Positions 43,584-54,289 of a DNA stretch of 64,000 bases are shown here, piece by piece. How positions within the stretch are numbered: position 1 is the first letter of the stretch; every line of letters begins with the position of its first letter. Below the pieces are notes generated by a model, which had not been told where the DNA came from, searched no databases, and saw nothing but the letters and a program-made list of their open reading frames with translations. Source of the stretch: Hymenobacter metallicola (GTDB lineage: Bacteria > Bacteroidota > Bacteroidia > Cytophagales > Hymenobacteraceae); the NCBI RefSeq assembly GCF_004745645.1, contig NZ_SRMB01000001.1, positions 1,054,001-1,118,000 on the forward strand, written 5' to 3'. Position numbers and translations under genes: made by a program.

Positions 43584-45782
43584 ATGTCGCGAATTTTACA
43601 CGTCATTTTCCTGCCTCTACTCCTGCTGCTGCTGAGCGGACGGGCGCAGGCCACCCATATCGTGGGCGGCGAGCTGGACTTGCAGTACCAGTCGGGCAGT
43701 CGTTACCAGATCAATCTGAACCTGTACTTCGACGCTATATACGGCAACCCCGGAGCATTGGACAACTCCCTGGTGGTGAGCATTTTTGAAAAGGGCACCA
43801 ACCGCCGGATGCAGAACCTCACGCTGCCTTTGGTAACCAATACCACGGTGGCCTATTCCGATATTGCCTGCACCCGGCCGATTCTGGGTACCCGCCGCAT
43901 TGCCTACTCCGGCCAGATCGACTTGCCGGCCAGTCAGTACGCCAACCCCGCGGGCTACTACGCCGCCGTGGAGCGCTGCTGCCGCAACAACAACATTCGC
44001 AACATCCGCAACCCCGGCGACGCCGGCCAGACCTACTACCTGGAGTTTCCGGCCGTCGTCCGCGACGGTAAGCCCTTTATTAATTCCACGCCCCGGGTTT
44101 TCCCGCCCCTGAGCGACTATGCCTGCCGGGGCGAGCTATTTTACTTCGATTTTGGGGGCAAGGATACCGACGGGGACTCCCTGGTATATGAGCTGTCGAC
44201 GCCGCTGAACGGGCACTCGAGCACCAACGTCCCCAAGCCGGCCGAGGCGGCCCCCCAGCCCTACAGCCTGGTGCAATGGACGCCGGGTTTGAATGTGCTC
44301 AACCAGATACCCGGTACGCCTTCCCTCACCGTAGACGGGCGGACGGGCCGGTTGCAGGTGCGCCCCAGCCAGCTGGGGTTATTCGTATTTGGAGTGAAAT
44401 GCTCGGAGTACCGCAAGGGCCAGAAAATCAGCGAAGTGCGCCGCGACTTTCAACTCCTGGTGGAAGACTGCCCCCAAAATGCCAAGCCCAAGGTGAATGT
44501 GCAGCTTCCCGGGACCAACAAGTTTTACGAGTCCGGTAAGGACGTGCTGCGGCTGGAGCCGGGTCAAAGCCGTTGCCTGAAGTTGCGCTTTACCGATCCG
44601 GACCCCAATTCCAAGCTGACCTTATCCTACAACCCGGTCAACTTCTCGGCCCCGCTGCCGGCCATTTCCATCACGCAGGGAGTGGTCCGGACGCCGGGTT
44701 CCCCCGACACGCTCGTTTCCCAGCTCTGCTTCCCCAACTGCCTCGATACGAAGGGGAAAGTTTATCTGCTGGACGTAATTGTGGCCGACAACGGCTGCAG
44801 CCTGCCCAAGCGCGACACGGTACGGGTAGCCTTTATGGGCGTTCCTGACCCCAATTCCCCGCCTCTTGTTGCCACCACGGCCGGGCCCGGGCTGCCCCTG
44901 CGCGTACGCATCGGCGACCTGGTCACGTTTCAGGTCACGGGCCGGGACCCCGACGCCGACCCCGTAACGCTGAGCATGACGGGGCGGGGATTTACGCCGG
45001 CCAGTGTGGGCGCTACCCTGGTACAAAACTCCACGGGCGGGCAGGTGAGCGGCACCTTCACCTGGCGAGTCCCGTGTCCGCCTACCGACAAATTTTTCTA
45101 CGAGTTTGACTTTGGGGCCGCCGCCACGACCTGCTCCGAAGCCCAGGCCGCGGCCCCCCTGCTGGTGCCCATTCAGATTGATTACACCAATGCCCCACCC
45201 ACCCTCACCACCAGTGATGATGTAACCGTGGTGCGGCGCCAGTTGGGGGAAAGCTTTACCATGAGCCTGGAAGGGCTGGATACCGACCAGGATATGCTCA
45301 CGATGACGGCCAGCGTGGCGGGCATGGATTTAGCCGCGGCGGGCATGCGCTTCACGCCGCAAAATGGCCCGGGCCGGGCTACGGGCTTGTTTGAATGGAT
45401 ACCCAACTGCGAGGTGGCCGCCCGCGACCAGACGGAGGTCACCTTCCGGCTGCAGGAAACTACCTGTAAGCCCGTGCCGAAAACCCACACGCTGCGCTTT
45501 GAGGTAGAACGCCCGGTGGCGCCGGATTTTCTGCCGGCCAACATCTTCACCCCCAACAACGACAAGGTGCACGACTTCTTCGAGCTGCCCAACCTGCCGC
45601 CCGACTTTTGCGACTCGCGCTTAGCCGATATCAAAATATTCAGCCGCTGGGGCAATCTGGTGTACCGGACCACCAACCGCACTTTTAAATGGGACGGTGG
45701 GGGCTTGCCGGCCGGGGTGTACTTCCTGCTAATTGAATACACGGATAAGACCTACAAAGGCACCGTTACCATTGCCCCCTAG
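43584..45782 (+). CDS. surface protein with gliding-motility-type C-terminal domain
   Basis: A 732-residue secreted protein with a signal peptide ending near AQAT (residue 24). ATHIVGGELDLQYQSGSRYQ follows the cleavage site. Several beta-sandwich modules run from about 300 to 640, including Asp-rich repeats (FTDPDPNSKLTLSYN, VTGRDPDADPVTLS, LEGLDTDQDMLTMTAS). The C-terminal 90 residues (NIFTPNNDKVHDFFELPNLP, IKIFSRWGNLVYRTT, GGGLPAGVYFLLIEY) are the gliding-motility-associated (type B) sorting domain. A TATCTTTC -7 box is at 43553-43560. Confidence 0.92.
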   Translation: MSRILHVIFLPLLLLLLSGRAQATHIVGGELDLQYQSGSRYQINLNLYFDAIYGNPGALDNSLVVSIFEKGTNRRMQNLTLPLVTNTTVAYSDIACTRPILGTRRIAYSGQIDLPASQYANPAGYYAAVERCCRNNNIRNIRNPGDAGQTYYLEFPAVVRDGKPFINSTPRVFPPLSDYACRGELFYFDFGGKDTDGDSLVYELSTPLNGHSSTNVPKPAEAAPQPYSLVQWTPGLNVLNQIPGTPSLTVDGRTGRLQVRPSQLGLFVFGVKCSEYRKGQKISEVRRDFQLLVEDCPQNAKPKVNVQLPGTNKFYESGKDVLRLEPGQSRCLKLRFTDPDPNSKLTLSYNPVNFSAPLPAISITQGVVRTPGSPDTLVSQLCFPNCLDTKGKVYLLDVIVADNGCSLPKRDTVRVAFMGVPDPNSPPLVATTAGPGLPLRVRIGDLVTFQVTGRDPDADPVTLSMTGRGFTPASVGATLVQNSTGGQVSGTFTWRVPCPPTDKFFYEFDFGAAATTCSEAQAAAPLLVPIQIDYTNAPPTLTTSDDVTVVRRQLGESFTMSLEGLDTDQDMLTMTASVAGMDLAAAGMRFTPQNGPGRATGLFEWIPNCEVAARDQTEVTFRLQETTCKPVPKTHTLRFEVERPVAPDFLPANIFTPNNDKVHDFFELPNLPPDFCDSRLADIKIFSRWGNLVYRTTNRTFKWDGGGLPAGVYFLLIEYTDKTYKGTVTIAP

Positions 45783-45794
45783 GGTATTGGCGCC

Positions 45795-45839
45795 CCCAAA
45801 AAAGCCCCGGCTCGAAGTACGAGCCGGGGCTTTTTTGGG
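45795..45839. terminator. bidirectional terminator (gliding-type gene / cox3)
   Basis: AAAAAAGCCCCGGCTCG-AAGTA-CGAGCCGGGGCTTTTTT. Very strong. Confidence 0.95.
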
Positions 45840-45853
45840 CTGGGTGCTCACTG

Positions 45854-46501
45854 CTAATACAAAAACAGAAAGACGGCAAACAGGGCCACCCAGAGAGCAT
45901 CTATAAAATGCCAGTAAATATTAAGCATCCGCAACTGCCGGTGGCGGTAAGGGTCGCGGATAAATACCAATGACCGTACCGCATCCCGTGAGGCGTGCAG
46001 GGTCCGCAACATCAGGGCCAGCAGAAAGAGCATGCCCCCCAGCAAGTGGGCTACGTGCAGGGCAGAAATCAGGTAGATGTAGGTTCCGCTGGCTTCCCCG
46101 ACAAAAAAGACGCCTTGGTTCATCAGTTCCCGCCAGCCCAGCACCTGCAGGCCGGCAAAGATGCTACCCAGCAGCAGGGTAGCCCCCAAGCACCGCGTGA
46201 GGTTGCGCATGTCGTCGGTGCGGTAGATGCGCTGGGCCTGGCTCAGGGTATAGCTGCTAATGAGCAAAACGACGGTGCTCAGGGAGAAATAACGCGGCAA
46301 TGGGTGAATACCGGTACCTCCCCCGTTTAGGGAACGGGTTTGGATGTAGGCTGCCACCAGGATTACGAACATGACCGTGATGCCCACCATGCCCAGGTAC
46401 AGGAGCATTAGCAAGGGGGGCACCCGCTCGATGCGAGTAAAGGCCGAGGGTGGCCGACCGGCGCCTACTTTATCTTTACGTTCTTTGTCAGAATTCATCA
46501 T
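45854..46501 (-). CDS. heme-copper oxidase subunit III
   Basis: A 215-residue subunit III of a cytochrome oxidase with five transmembrane helices. Visible segments are LLMLLYLGMVGITVMFVILV, YFSLSTVVLLISSYTLSQA, TRCLGATLLLGSIFAGLQVL, SGTYIYLISALHVAHLLGGM and NIYWHFIDALWVALFAVFLF. The lengths fit the short (caa3/bo-type) form of subunit III, which lacks the first two helices of the long form. The conserved HVAH and WHFIDALW motifs are present. The usual partner subunits are not in the window, so it is an isolated gene. ATG 46501 or the adjacent 46498 is the start. Confidence 0.9.
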   Translation of the reverse strand: MMNSDKERKDKVGAGRPPSAFTRIERVPPLLMLLYLGMVGITVMFVILVAAYIQTRSLNGGGTGIHPLPRYFSLSTVVLLISSYTLSQAQRIYRTDDMRNLTRCLGATLLLGSIFAGLQVLGWRELMNQGVFFVGEASGTYIYLISALHVAHLLGGMLFLLALMLRTLHASRDAVRSLVFIRDPYRHRQLRMLNIYWHFIDALWVALFAVFLFLY

Positions 46502-46637
46502 CGGGGGAAGAGGGAGCAGCGTACGTTCTGGAAACCAATCCAAGAGCCATAAGTTCCGTTCTCGACCTTGCCGACGGCGCTAGTGGCTATTTAAACAAGA
46601 TACGTAAAATACTATTCGCCGGCCGGCCTTATTCAGC

Positions 46638-46982
46638 TTATTTCCCCCCGAAAAATGACCCGATTTTTCCCAGCACCGCGTTGAGCGTAATCTTAGCCGT
46701 GCGGCCGGCGCCGAAGGTGACGTAGGTCTTGCCGGCCACCCGCAGGTCTAGGATCAGGCCGAGCTGCCGGGCCAGGTCGTTGAGTTGCTGCATGGGGTCG
46801 GGCCCGGGCGCGGATTTCTCTTTTTTCTGGCCGGGTGGCTTGGGCGGACCGCTGGTAAGTTTGTCGAGGACGCGCTGGCTGGGCAGGTTCACAATCAGGT
46901 AGGAGCCCGAGCCCGCAATCTGAATGTCGTCCCCGTCCAGGGTCACGACCAGGCGCGCCTCAATGTCGAGGCCCCTAGCCAA
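46638..46982 (-). CDS. small hypothetical protein, overlaps upstream gene
   Basis: A 114-residue protein of unknown family (DIEARLVVTLDGDDIQIAGS, LIVNLPSQRVLDKLTSGP, ILDLRVAGKTYVTFGAGRTA). It begins at TTG 46982, which overlaps the stop of the gene at 46975 by eight bases, so the two are probably translationally coupled. Beta-strand-like repeats dominate. Because the start is a TTG and no ATG exists, the exact N-terminus is uncertain. No signal peptide is visible. Confidence 0.6.
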   Translation of the reverse strand: MARGLDIEARLVVTLDGDDIQIAGSGSYLIVNLPSQRVLDKLTSGPPKPPGQKKEKSAPGPDPMQQLNDLARQLGLILDLRVAGKTYVTFGAGRTAKITLNAVLGKIGSFFGGK

Positions 46983-47226
46983 GGGGCTCCGACTTGGCCG
47001 GTGGCAACTGGGGCGAAGCTGCGCCGGGGTTTTCGCCCCGGGTCCGGATGCGCAACGAGCCGTTCAGGCGCCAGGTGGTGGGCGTGGCCGCGGGATTTTG
47101 CGCGTTGGGCACCTGCAGCTCCATTTGGTCGAACGCCAGGCTTAGCTCAACGCCACCCGAAAGCTTGGATAATAAAGAAGCGGCCGTGTCGGCCCAGCTG
47201 CCAGATGATTGAGAAGAATCAGCCAT
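46975..47226 (-). CDS. small hypothetical protein, coupled pair member
   Basis: An 83-residue protein (ADSSQSSGSWADTAASLLSK, VELSLAFDQMELQVPNAQNP) of unknown family, beginning at ATG 47226. Its end overlaps the start of the following gene. The pair diverges from the DUF3108-like gene at 47435. The N-terminus has Ser/Ala-rich helices, and the rest is strand-like. Their overlap and similar strand-rich content suggest they act together. Confidence 0.6.
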   Translation of the reverse strand: MADSSQSSGSWADTAASLLSKLSGGVELSLAFDQMELQVPNAQNPAATPTTWRLNGSLRIRTRGENPGAASPQLPPAKSEPLG

Positions 47227-47434
47227 GGGAAGAAAGGATAAGGAAAGTGAAAAACAGATACCTGGCAAACGTGGCCCGGCGGCGCAAGTTACAGGCTCGG
47301 GGGCTGCCGCGCCAGCCTGCCCGAGCTGAGCGGTGGTTTGGCAGACTGTTTGCCCAGCAGGCCTTCTACATCCAAATAGCCCGGCCTGCGTATGTTGCCC
47401 AGGCTGCGCGCCCTACCGTTCACCTTCCTACGCT

Positions 47435-48241
47435 ATGTTTCTCCTGCCTTCTTCCCGTCTTTTGTACGCTATTGTGCTTGCGCAGCTCCCCTTGCATGTT
47501 GCCCAGGCCCAAGTTGCCCAGCAACCTACCGACAGTGTACCGGCCTCGGCCAGCCCGGCTGCTACCGGCATCGACTGCCACCACCCCTTCGGGCTGACCG
47601 ACAACAACGAGCGGGTGTACCGCCTTACCGATTCGGATAACAAACCCTCCGGGGAAGTCCGCATGCGCGTGGTGAGCTTAAGCTCGGAGATGAACAAGAA
47701 GAAAACCGTAGAAACCCACAAGGTGCTGCTCAAGAGCGGACTTTACGACACGAAAAGCCGCCTGCTGAACATGCAGGACCTCACGTTTTCCTGCCGCCAG
47801 GACACCAGCTTTATCGACGGCATGAGCGAGTTCAAGCCCGAAAGCATCCGCTCGTTCCGGGACCGGAAGCTGGAGTATGCCCCCGTAGCTCTGGCCTGGC
47901 CCCACCAGCCCAAGGTCGGCTCGCAACTGCCGGCCGGGGGCAGCCAGGTACAGGTCAGCAGCTCGGTGGTGGATATTGCCAAGGTCAGCAGCTTTGTGCG
48001 CAAGCGGAAGGTAGTCAGTGGCCCCGCCCCCGTAACCACCCCGGCCGGCACCTTTTCCTGCTACAAAATCGAGTCGGAACACGAAGATGCTACCCAGGCC
48101 CGCAAGGACATGGTGATGCGCTCCACCTACAAAGTGGTAGACTATTACTCGCCCTCCATGGGCATTGTGAAAACCGAGGTGTACGACAAAAAAGGCAAGC
48201 TCAGCCAGACCCGGATCCTGGCCAGTGCCAAAAGCCAGTAA
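47435..48241 (+). CDS. exported DUF3108/TapB-like protein
   Basis: A 268-residue exported protein with a signal peptide ending near VAQAQ (residue 26). The body has HHPFGLTDNNERVYRLTDSD, VETHKVLLKSGLYDTKSRLL, TTPAGTFSCYKIESEHED and DYYSPSMGIVKTEVYDKKGK. The TPAGTFSCYKI and YYSPSMGIVKTE patterns are typical of the TapB/DUF3108 group of periplasmic beta-sheet proteins found in Bacteroidota; the role is unknown. ATG 47435 was chosen because it opens the signal peptide. Confidence 0.75.
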   Translation: MFLLPSSRLLYAIVLAQLPLHVAQAQVAQQPTDSVPASASPAATGIDCHHPFGLTDNNERVYRLTDSDNKPSGEVRMRVVSLSSEMNKKKTVETHKVLLKSGLYDTKSRLLNMQDLTFSCRQDTSFIDGMSEFKPESIRSFRDRKLEYAPVALAWPHQPKVGSQLPAGGSQVQVSSSVVDIAKVSSFVRKRKVVSGPAPVTTPAGTFSCYKIESEHEDATQARKDMVMRSTYKVVDYYSPSMGIVKTEVYDKKGKLSQTRILASAKSQ

Positions 48242-48273
48242 CGCACTGAGCTTCGATGAAAACCAGTATTTTT

Positions 48274-48303
48274 AGGGGCCGAAACTTCGGCCCCTCTTTT
48301 TTG
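48274..48303 (+). terminator. terminator after DUF3108-like gene
   Basis: AGGGGCCGAAACTTCGGCCCCT hairpin followed by a T-run. Confidence 0.88.
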
Positions 48304-48313
48304 CCCCGTCCCT

Positions 48314-48829
48314 ATGCTCCTGCTCCCTAAATCCTTCTGGCTGGCCGCTGGCCTGGCCACCCTGGCAGCCTGCCAGTCGTCGCCTTCTACCACTGAAGCA
48401 ACTACTCCGGACGTAGCGGCGGCCGCGCCGGCCCTTACGGGCAAGACCTTCGGGGCGGCCATTACTGCCGACGGGGCGCGCCCCATGAGTGAGCTGCGCC
48501 AGGTGCTGGGCCAGCAGGATTCGGCCCAGGTAAAGCTGGTCGGCACCGCCGACGCGGTCTGCCAGGCCAAGGGCTGCTGGCTGACGATGACTACAGCCGA
48601 CGGCAAGCCGATGCGGGTGCGGTTCAAGGACTACGCTTTCTTCGTGCCCAAGGACATCAGCGGTAAAACGGTGGTGGTCAATGGCTGGGCCCACCGCGAA
48701 GTAGTACCCGTGGCCGATTTGCAGCACTACGCCAAGGATGCCGGCAAATCGGCGAAGGAAGTGGCCGCCATTACCCAGCCCGAAGAGCAGCTCAACTTCG
48801 AGGCCGACGGGGTGCTGGTAGCCCAGTAA
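48314..48829 (+). CDS. DUF4920 lipoprotein
   Basis: A 171-residue protein. The lipoprotein signal is LATLAACQSS (Cys 20). The DUF4920 core is clear: VGTADAVCQAKGCWLTMTTA, MRVRFKDYAFFVPKDISGKT, VVVNGWAHREVV. The CxxKGCW and RFKDYxFFVPKD motifs suggest a metal- or ligand-binding beta-barrel; the function is unknown. It is a single gene between two hairpins. Confidence 0.9.
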   Translation: MLLLPKSFWLAAGLATLAACQSSPSTTEATTPDVAAAAPALTGKTFGAAITADGARPMSELRQVLGQQDSAQVKLVGTADAVCQAKGCWLTMTTADGKPMRVRFKDYAFFVPKDISGKTVVVNGWAHREVVPVADLQHYAKDAGKSAKEVAAITQPEEQLNFEADGVLVAQ

Positions 48830-48844
48830 GCAGCATCGCCCTAG

Positions 48845-51166
<2,322 letters not shown>

Positions 51167-51200
51167 CGGCTGAAACCACTGTTCCGGTGGTAATTGGTCT

Positions 51201-51262
51201 CAACCGTGAGCCGGACCGCGCCTTGCTGCAAGCCGGTCTATTCCCACCCCGGCTCACGGTTG
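51201..51262 (+). terminator. hairpin after ligA
   Basis: CAACCGTGAGCCGG and CCGGCTCACGGTTG are perfect 14-base arms with a 34-base loop. There is no T-run; it could be a terminator or an RNA-stabilising structure. Confidence 0.55.
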
Positions 51263-51336
51263 TACCGCCCCTTGGGTGGGGCACTTTTTCGCCCCACGGC
51301 TGTTCTTAGTCAGCCTCTCCCTCTTTTGCTCAGCCT

Positions 51337-51783
51337 ATGATTCGCTCCGCCTATTGCGTGGCCGTGCTCAGCGCGTTGCTGAGTGCTCCGTCGGTCCTGG
51401 CCCAAACTGCCGCTTCCGCCAGCACCTCGTTGCCGGCCCCCAGCTTCAATGGCCAGCAACCAGCGGCGCCCGCCTTGCCCATTACCCCGGCCACCGAAGC
51501 CAAGAAGCTGCTGAAGAAGCGCAACGTAGTCGTGCTCGACGTGCGCACACCGGAGGAATATGCCACCGGCCATCTGCAGGGCGCCCAGAACCTGAACTTC
51601 CGGGACCCGAACTTCCCCACCCTGCTAGCCGGCCTCGACACCACTCAAACCTACGTGCTCTACTGCGCCTCCGGCAACCGCAGCGGCAAAGCCGCCGGGC
51701 TGTTGCAGGAAAAAGGATTTCGTAAGCTGGTAAATGCTGGAGCCTATAAAGACCTGAAAGCGGCGGGGGTGAAGACCGAGTAG
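51337..51783 (+). CDS. exported rhodanese-like protein
   Basis: A 148-residue single-domain rhodanese with a signal peptide ending at VLAQ (residue 23). The domain has VVVLDVRTPEEYATGHLQGA and the active-site loop YVLYCASGNRSGKAAGLLQE with the catalytic Cys. The end is GFRKLVNAGAYKDLKAAG. Rhodaneses transfer sulfur from thiosulfate or persulfide donors; an exported one may work in the periplasm. It is transcribed towards a small hypothetical gene at 51789, only 5 bases later. Confidence 0.9.
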   Translation: MIRSAYCVAVLSALLSAPSVLAQTAASASTSLPAPSFNGQQPAAPALPITPATEAKKLLKKRNVVVLDVRTPEEYATGHLQGAQNLNFRDPNFPTLLAGLDTTQTYVLYCASGNRSGKAAGLLQEKGFRKLVNAGAYKDLKAAGVKTE

Positions 51784-51788
51784 ATCTG

Positions 51789-52085
51789 ATGGCGCAGTTT
51801 GTTTCCAGTAGATGGGTTGGCAACCGCTGGCCCAGCATCGAGATTGAGCCTGTCGAGACTTTTATGTTTCAGTGCCTGCTCGCTCACTTAGCGGCCATGT
51901 ACCATTTTCCTCTACCGCCGTTAATCGACATTCTGGACGGCTACGTAACGGATTTTAAACTACTAGGCTCGGATGCCACCCTTCGTCTTGACAACTGGAG
52001 CTTATCTTTGGCCTGCACGAGTGAAGCCGTTCGGGACCAGATATTGACAGAACTTCAAGCATTGCCGCCTGATTTCTTTGGCTAA
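51789..52085 (+). CDS. small hypothetical protein
   Basis: A 98-residue protein (FMFQCLLAHLAAMYHFPLPP, LIDILDGYVTDFKLLGSDAT, DNWSLSLACTSEAVRDQILT) of unknown family. It follows the rhodanese stop by 5 bases and is probably the last gene of that unit. It has no signal peptide; the composition suggests a soluble alpha/beta protein. A perfect palindromic terminator follows. Confidence 0.6.
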   Translation: MAQFVSSRWVGNRWPSIEIEPVETFMFQCLLAHLAAMYHFPLPPLIDILDGYVTDFKLLGSDATLRLDNWSLSLACTSEAVRDQILTELQALPPDFFG

Positions 52086-52089
52086 TTTC

Positions 52090-52135
52090 AAACAAGAAGT
52101 CCCAACGCCGGCGCCGGCGTTGGGACTTCTTGTTT
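52090..52135. terminator. bidirectional terminator, perfect palindrome
   Basis: A 46-base perfect palindrome (arms AAACAAGAAGTCCCAACGCC) with an A-run and a T-run on either side. It serves the hypothetical gene and the convergent deacetylase gene. Confidence 0.93.
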
Positions 52136-52168
52136 AAGACGAAGCTGTTCTTCGCCCGCTTCAACTTA

Positions 52169-53110
52169 CTAGAAGCTCTGCACGATGCTGTTGTGCAGGG
52201 TCCGGGGTTTCCAGTAGCCGCTGGCAATGATGCGGCGGATGGTGAAGAGCGGGTCCTGCTGGTCGCGCTTCTCGGCTAGGATAAAGGCCGCTACCATGCC
52301 GCGCTGCTTCAGCTGCGGGATGGCTTCGGGGTTCCAGAGGCCGAAGGGGTAGGCAAAATACTTGATTTCCTTGCCCGTGATTTCCTCCAGGGTCTTGGTG
52401 GGCTTTTCAATCTGGGTTACCCAGTCTTCACCCTGGTACTTCTTCACGTTGTGGTGGTCCCAGGTGTGGGAGCCGATAACGTTACCCTCGTCGGAAAGCT
52501 GCTTTACCTGGGCCTTGCTCATGTAGTTGGGGCGGCCCAGGCTCACGGTCATCACGAAGTAAACAGCCTTGTAGCCGTACTTGTCGAGCGTAGGCTTGGC
52601 GACGGTGAACTGGTCGAGGTCGGTGTCGTCGAAGGTGAGCATGATGGGCTTGCTCGGCAGCTTGGCGCCCGTGGTTAGGTAGGCGTAGAGCTGGTCGGGC
52701 AGAATGGTGTGGTAGCCCGAGTCGGCCAGCATCTTAATCTGGTCCTTGAACTGCTGCACCGGAACGATGTAGTCCTTAGCGCCTTTGGAGTCTTTGGCGC
52801 GCCAGTCCCGGATCTGGTGGTAGCACAGAATCGGCACCTGGGGACGGGCCGTGATGGTGGCTGCGTCGGCAATTTTGCTGGCCGGAATGCTGCTCGGGTC
52901 GGGGGCCGGGGTGGCGTTGGCCTCGTCGGTAGCCGTAGCCGTAGTGCCCGACATGGCGGCGGCCGTGGCGGCCGAATCGGAGGCTATGGCTTCAGCCGTG
53001 GGGCTGCCGGCTTCGGAGGCTGTGGCAGGCTTGGTGTCGCAGGCGGTGAGAAATGAGCTGGCTGCCAGGGCTGCGGCGGCCGCAAAAAGCGGGGTACGGA
53101 ACAAAATCAT
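52169..53110 (-). CDS. polysaccharide deacetylase lipoprotein
   Basis: A 313-residue NodB-type deacetylase. The lipoprotein signal is ASSFLTACDTK (Cys 24). An Ala/Thr-rich linker follows (about 30-75). The NodB domain has VPILCYHQIRDWRA, IMLTFDDTDLDQ (metal Asp), the metal His pair in IGSHTWDHHN, and FAYPFGLWNPEAIPQL. It is the second deacetylase of this window. It diverges from dapA. ATG 53110 is used; the frame is open beyond but the lipoprotein signal begins there. Confidence 0.9.
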   Translation of the reverse strand: MILFRTPLFAAAAALAASSFLTACDTKPATASEAGSPTAEAIASDSAATAAAMSGTTATATDEANATPAPDPSSIPASKIADAATITARPQVPILCYHQIRDWRAKDSKGAKDYIVPVQQFKDQIKMLADSGYHTILPDQLYAYLTTGAKLPSKPIMLTFDDTDLDQFTVAKPTLDKYGYKAVYFVMTVSLGRPNYMSKAQVKQLSDEGNVIGSHTWDHHNVKKYQGEDWVTQIEKPTKTLEEITGKEIKYFAYPFGLWNPEAIPQLKQRGMVAAFILAEKRDQQDPLFTIRRIIASGYWKPRTLHNSIVQSF

Positions 53111-53242
53111 TGGGTGAATTGCGGCGGCACACGGCCAGACCCGGTACTTTTGGGGAGAAAATGCCGGAAGCCGACCTTGACCAAGAGCATTGTATCTTCG
53201 CCGCGGACCTTCCAAGTCACAAAACAACAGCTAATTCCCCGC

Positions 53243-54112
53243 ATGGACAAACTTCGCGGCACGGGCGTTGCGCTCATCACGCCCTTCACCCCCGCCCCCG
53301 ACCACGCCGTCGACTACCCCGCCCTGCGTCGCCTGCTCGATTTCAACATCGACGGTGGCGTGGAATACCTCGTTATCAACGGCACCACGGCCGAGTCGCC
53401 CACGACGACGGCCGAGGAAAAAGCCGAAATCTTGCGGGTCGTGAAAGAACATGTAGCGGGCCGCGTACCCCTCGTGTACGGCATCGGCGGCAACGACACG
53501 GCCGGCCTCGAAACCCTGCTGCGCACCACCGATTTGACGGGCATCACGGCCATTCTCTCCGCCAGCCCGGCGTATAACAAGCCCAGCCAGCAGGGCATCA
53601 TCCAGCACTACCTGCGCCTGGCCGACCTGAGCCCGCTGCCCATCCTGCTCTACAACGTGCCCGGCCGCACCAGTTCCAACCTGACGGCCGAAACCACGCT
53701 GCGCCTGGCCCAGCACCCCAACATCATCGGCATCAAGGAAGCCAGCGGCAACCTGGAGCAGTGCATGGCCATAGCCGCCCGCCGACCCGAGGGCTTCCTG
53801 CTCATCAGCGGCGACGATATGCTCACGACGCCCATGATTTCCTTCGGGGCCGAGGGCGTTATCAGCGTATTGGGCAATGCCTACCCCAAGCGCATGAGCG
53901 ACATGACCCGCCTGGCCCTGGCCGGCGACTACGCCGCGGCTACCAAGCTACTGTTCGAGTTTCTGCCCCTGAACCCGCTGATGTACGAGGAAGCTAATCC
54001 CGTGGGTATCAAAGCCGTGCTGGAAGCGCTGGGCCTGTGCTCCCCCGCCGCCCGCCTGCCCCTGCTCGAAGCCACCGAAGGCCTGAAGCAGCGGATTCAG
54101 AAGCTGCTGTAG
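53243..54112 (+). CDS. dapA: 4-hydroxy-tetrahydrodipicolinate synthase
   Basis: The 289-residue DapA condenses pyruvate with aspartate semialdehyde in lysine and diaminopimelate synthesis. The signatures are VALITPFTPAPDH, EYLVINGTTAESPTTTAEEK, the catalytic Tyr in LLYNVPGRTSSN and the Schiff-base Lys in IIGIKEASGN. ATG 53243 gives the usual start MDKLRGTGVAL; the frame is open upstream but has no support. A TATCTTCG box at 53193-53200 is the likely -7 element. It is terminated by the hairpin at 54185. Confidence 0.95.
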   Translation: MDKLRGTGVALITPFTPAPDHAVDYPALRRLLDFNIDGGVEYLVINGTTAESPTTTAEEKAEILRVVKEHVAGRVPLVYGIGGNDTAGLETLLRTTDLTGITAILSASPAYNKPSQQGIIQHYLRLADLSPLPILLYNVPGRTSSNLTAETTLRLAQHPNIIGIKEASGNLEQCMAIAARRPEGFLLISGDDMLTTPMISFGAEGVISVLGNAYPKRMSDMTRLALAGDYAAATKLLFEFLPLNPLMYEEANPVGIKAVLEALGLCSPAARLPLLEATEGLKQRIQKLL

Positions 54113-54118
54113 TTTTTC

Positions 54119-54284
54119 GTGTCCTTGCAAGGAGGTACGACGAAGCAATCCGTCCTCTGCGAAGTACACCCCGACCTTAAACCCAAAGCCCCTTACTACG
54201 CTTGTAGTGAGGGGCTTTTCACGTTAGAACACTCAGCACAGTTCAGAGGACGGATTGCCACAGCCTTCGGCCTCGCAAGGACAC
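54119..54284. repeat. 166-base inverted-repeat element
   Basis: Imperfect arms of about 45 bases. The left arm begins at 54119 with GTGTCCTTGCAAGGAGG and includes AAGCAATCCGTCCTCTG. The right arm ends at 54284 and its reverse complement begins GTGTCCTTGCGAGG and holds GCAATCCGTCCTCTG. The dapA terminator sits between the arms. It resembles a dispersed MITE-type repeat. Confidence 0.75.
54185..54219. terminator. terminator between dapA and the CCG-domain gene
   Basis: AAAGCCCCTTACTAC-GCTT-GTAGTGAGGGGCTTTT. Strong on the plus strand and usable on the minus strand. Confidence 0.88.
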
Positions 54285-54289
54285 TGCTT

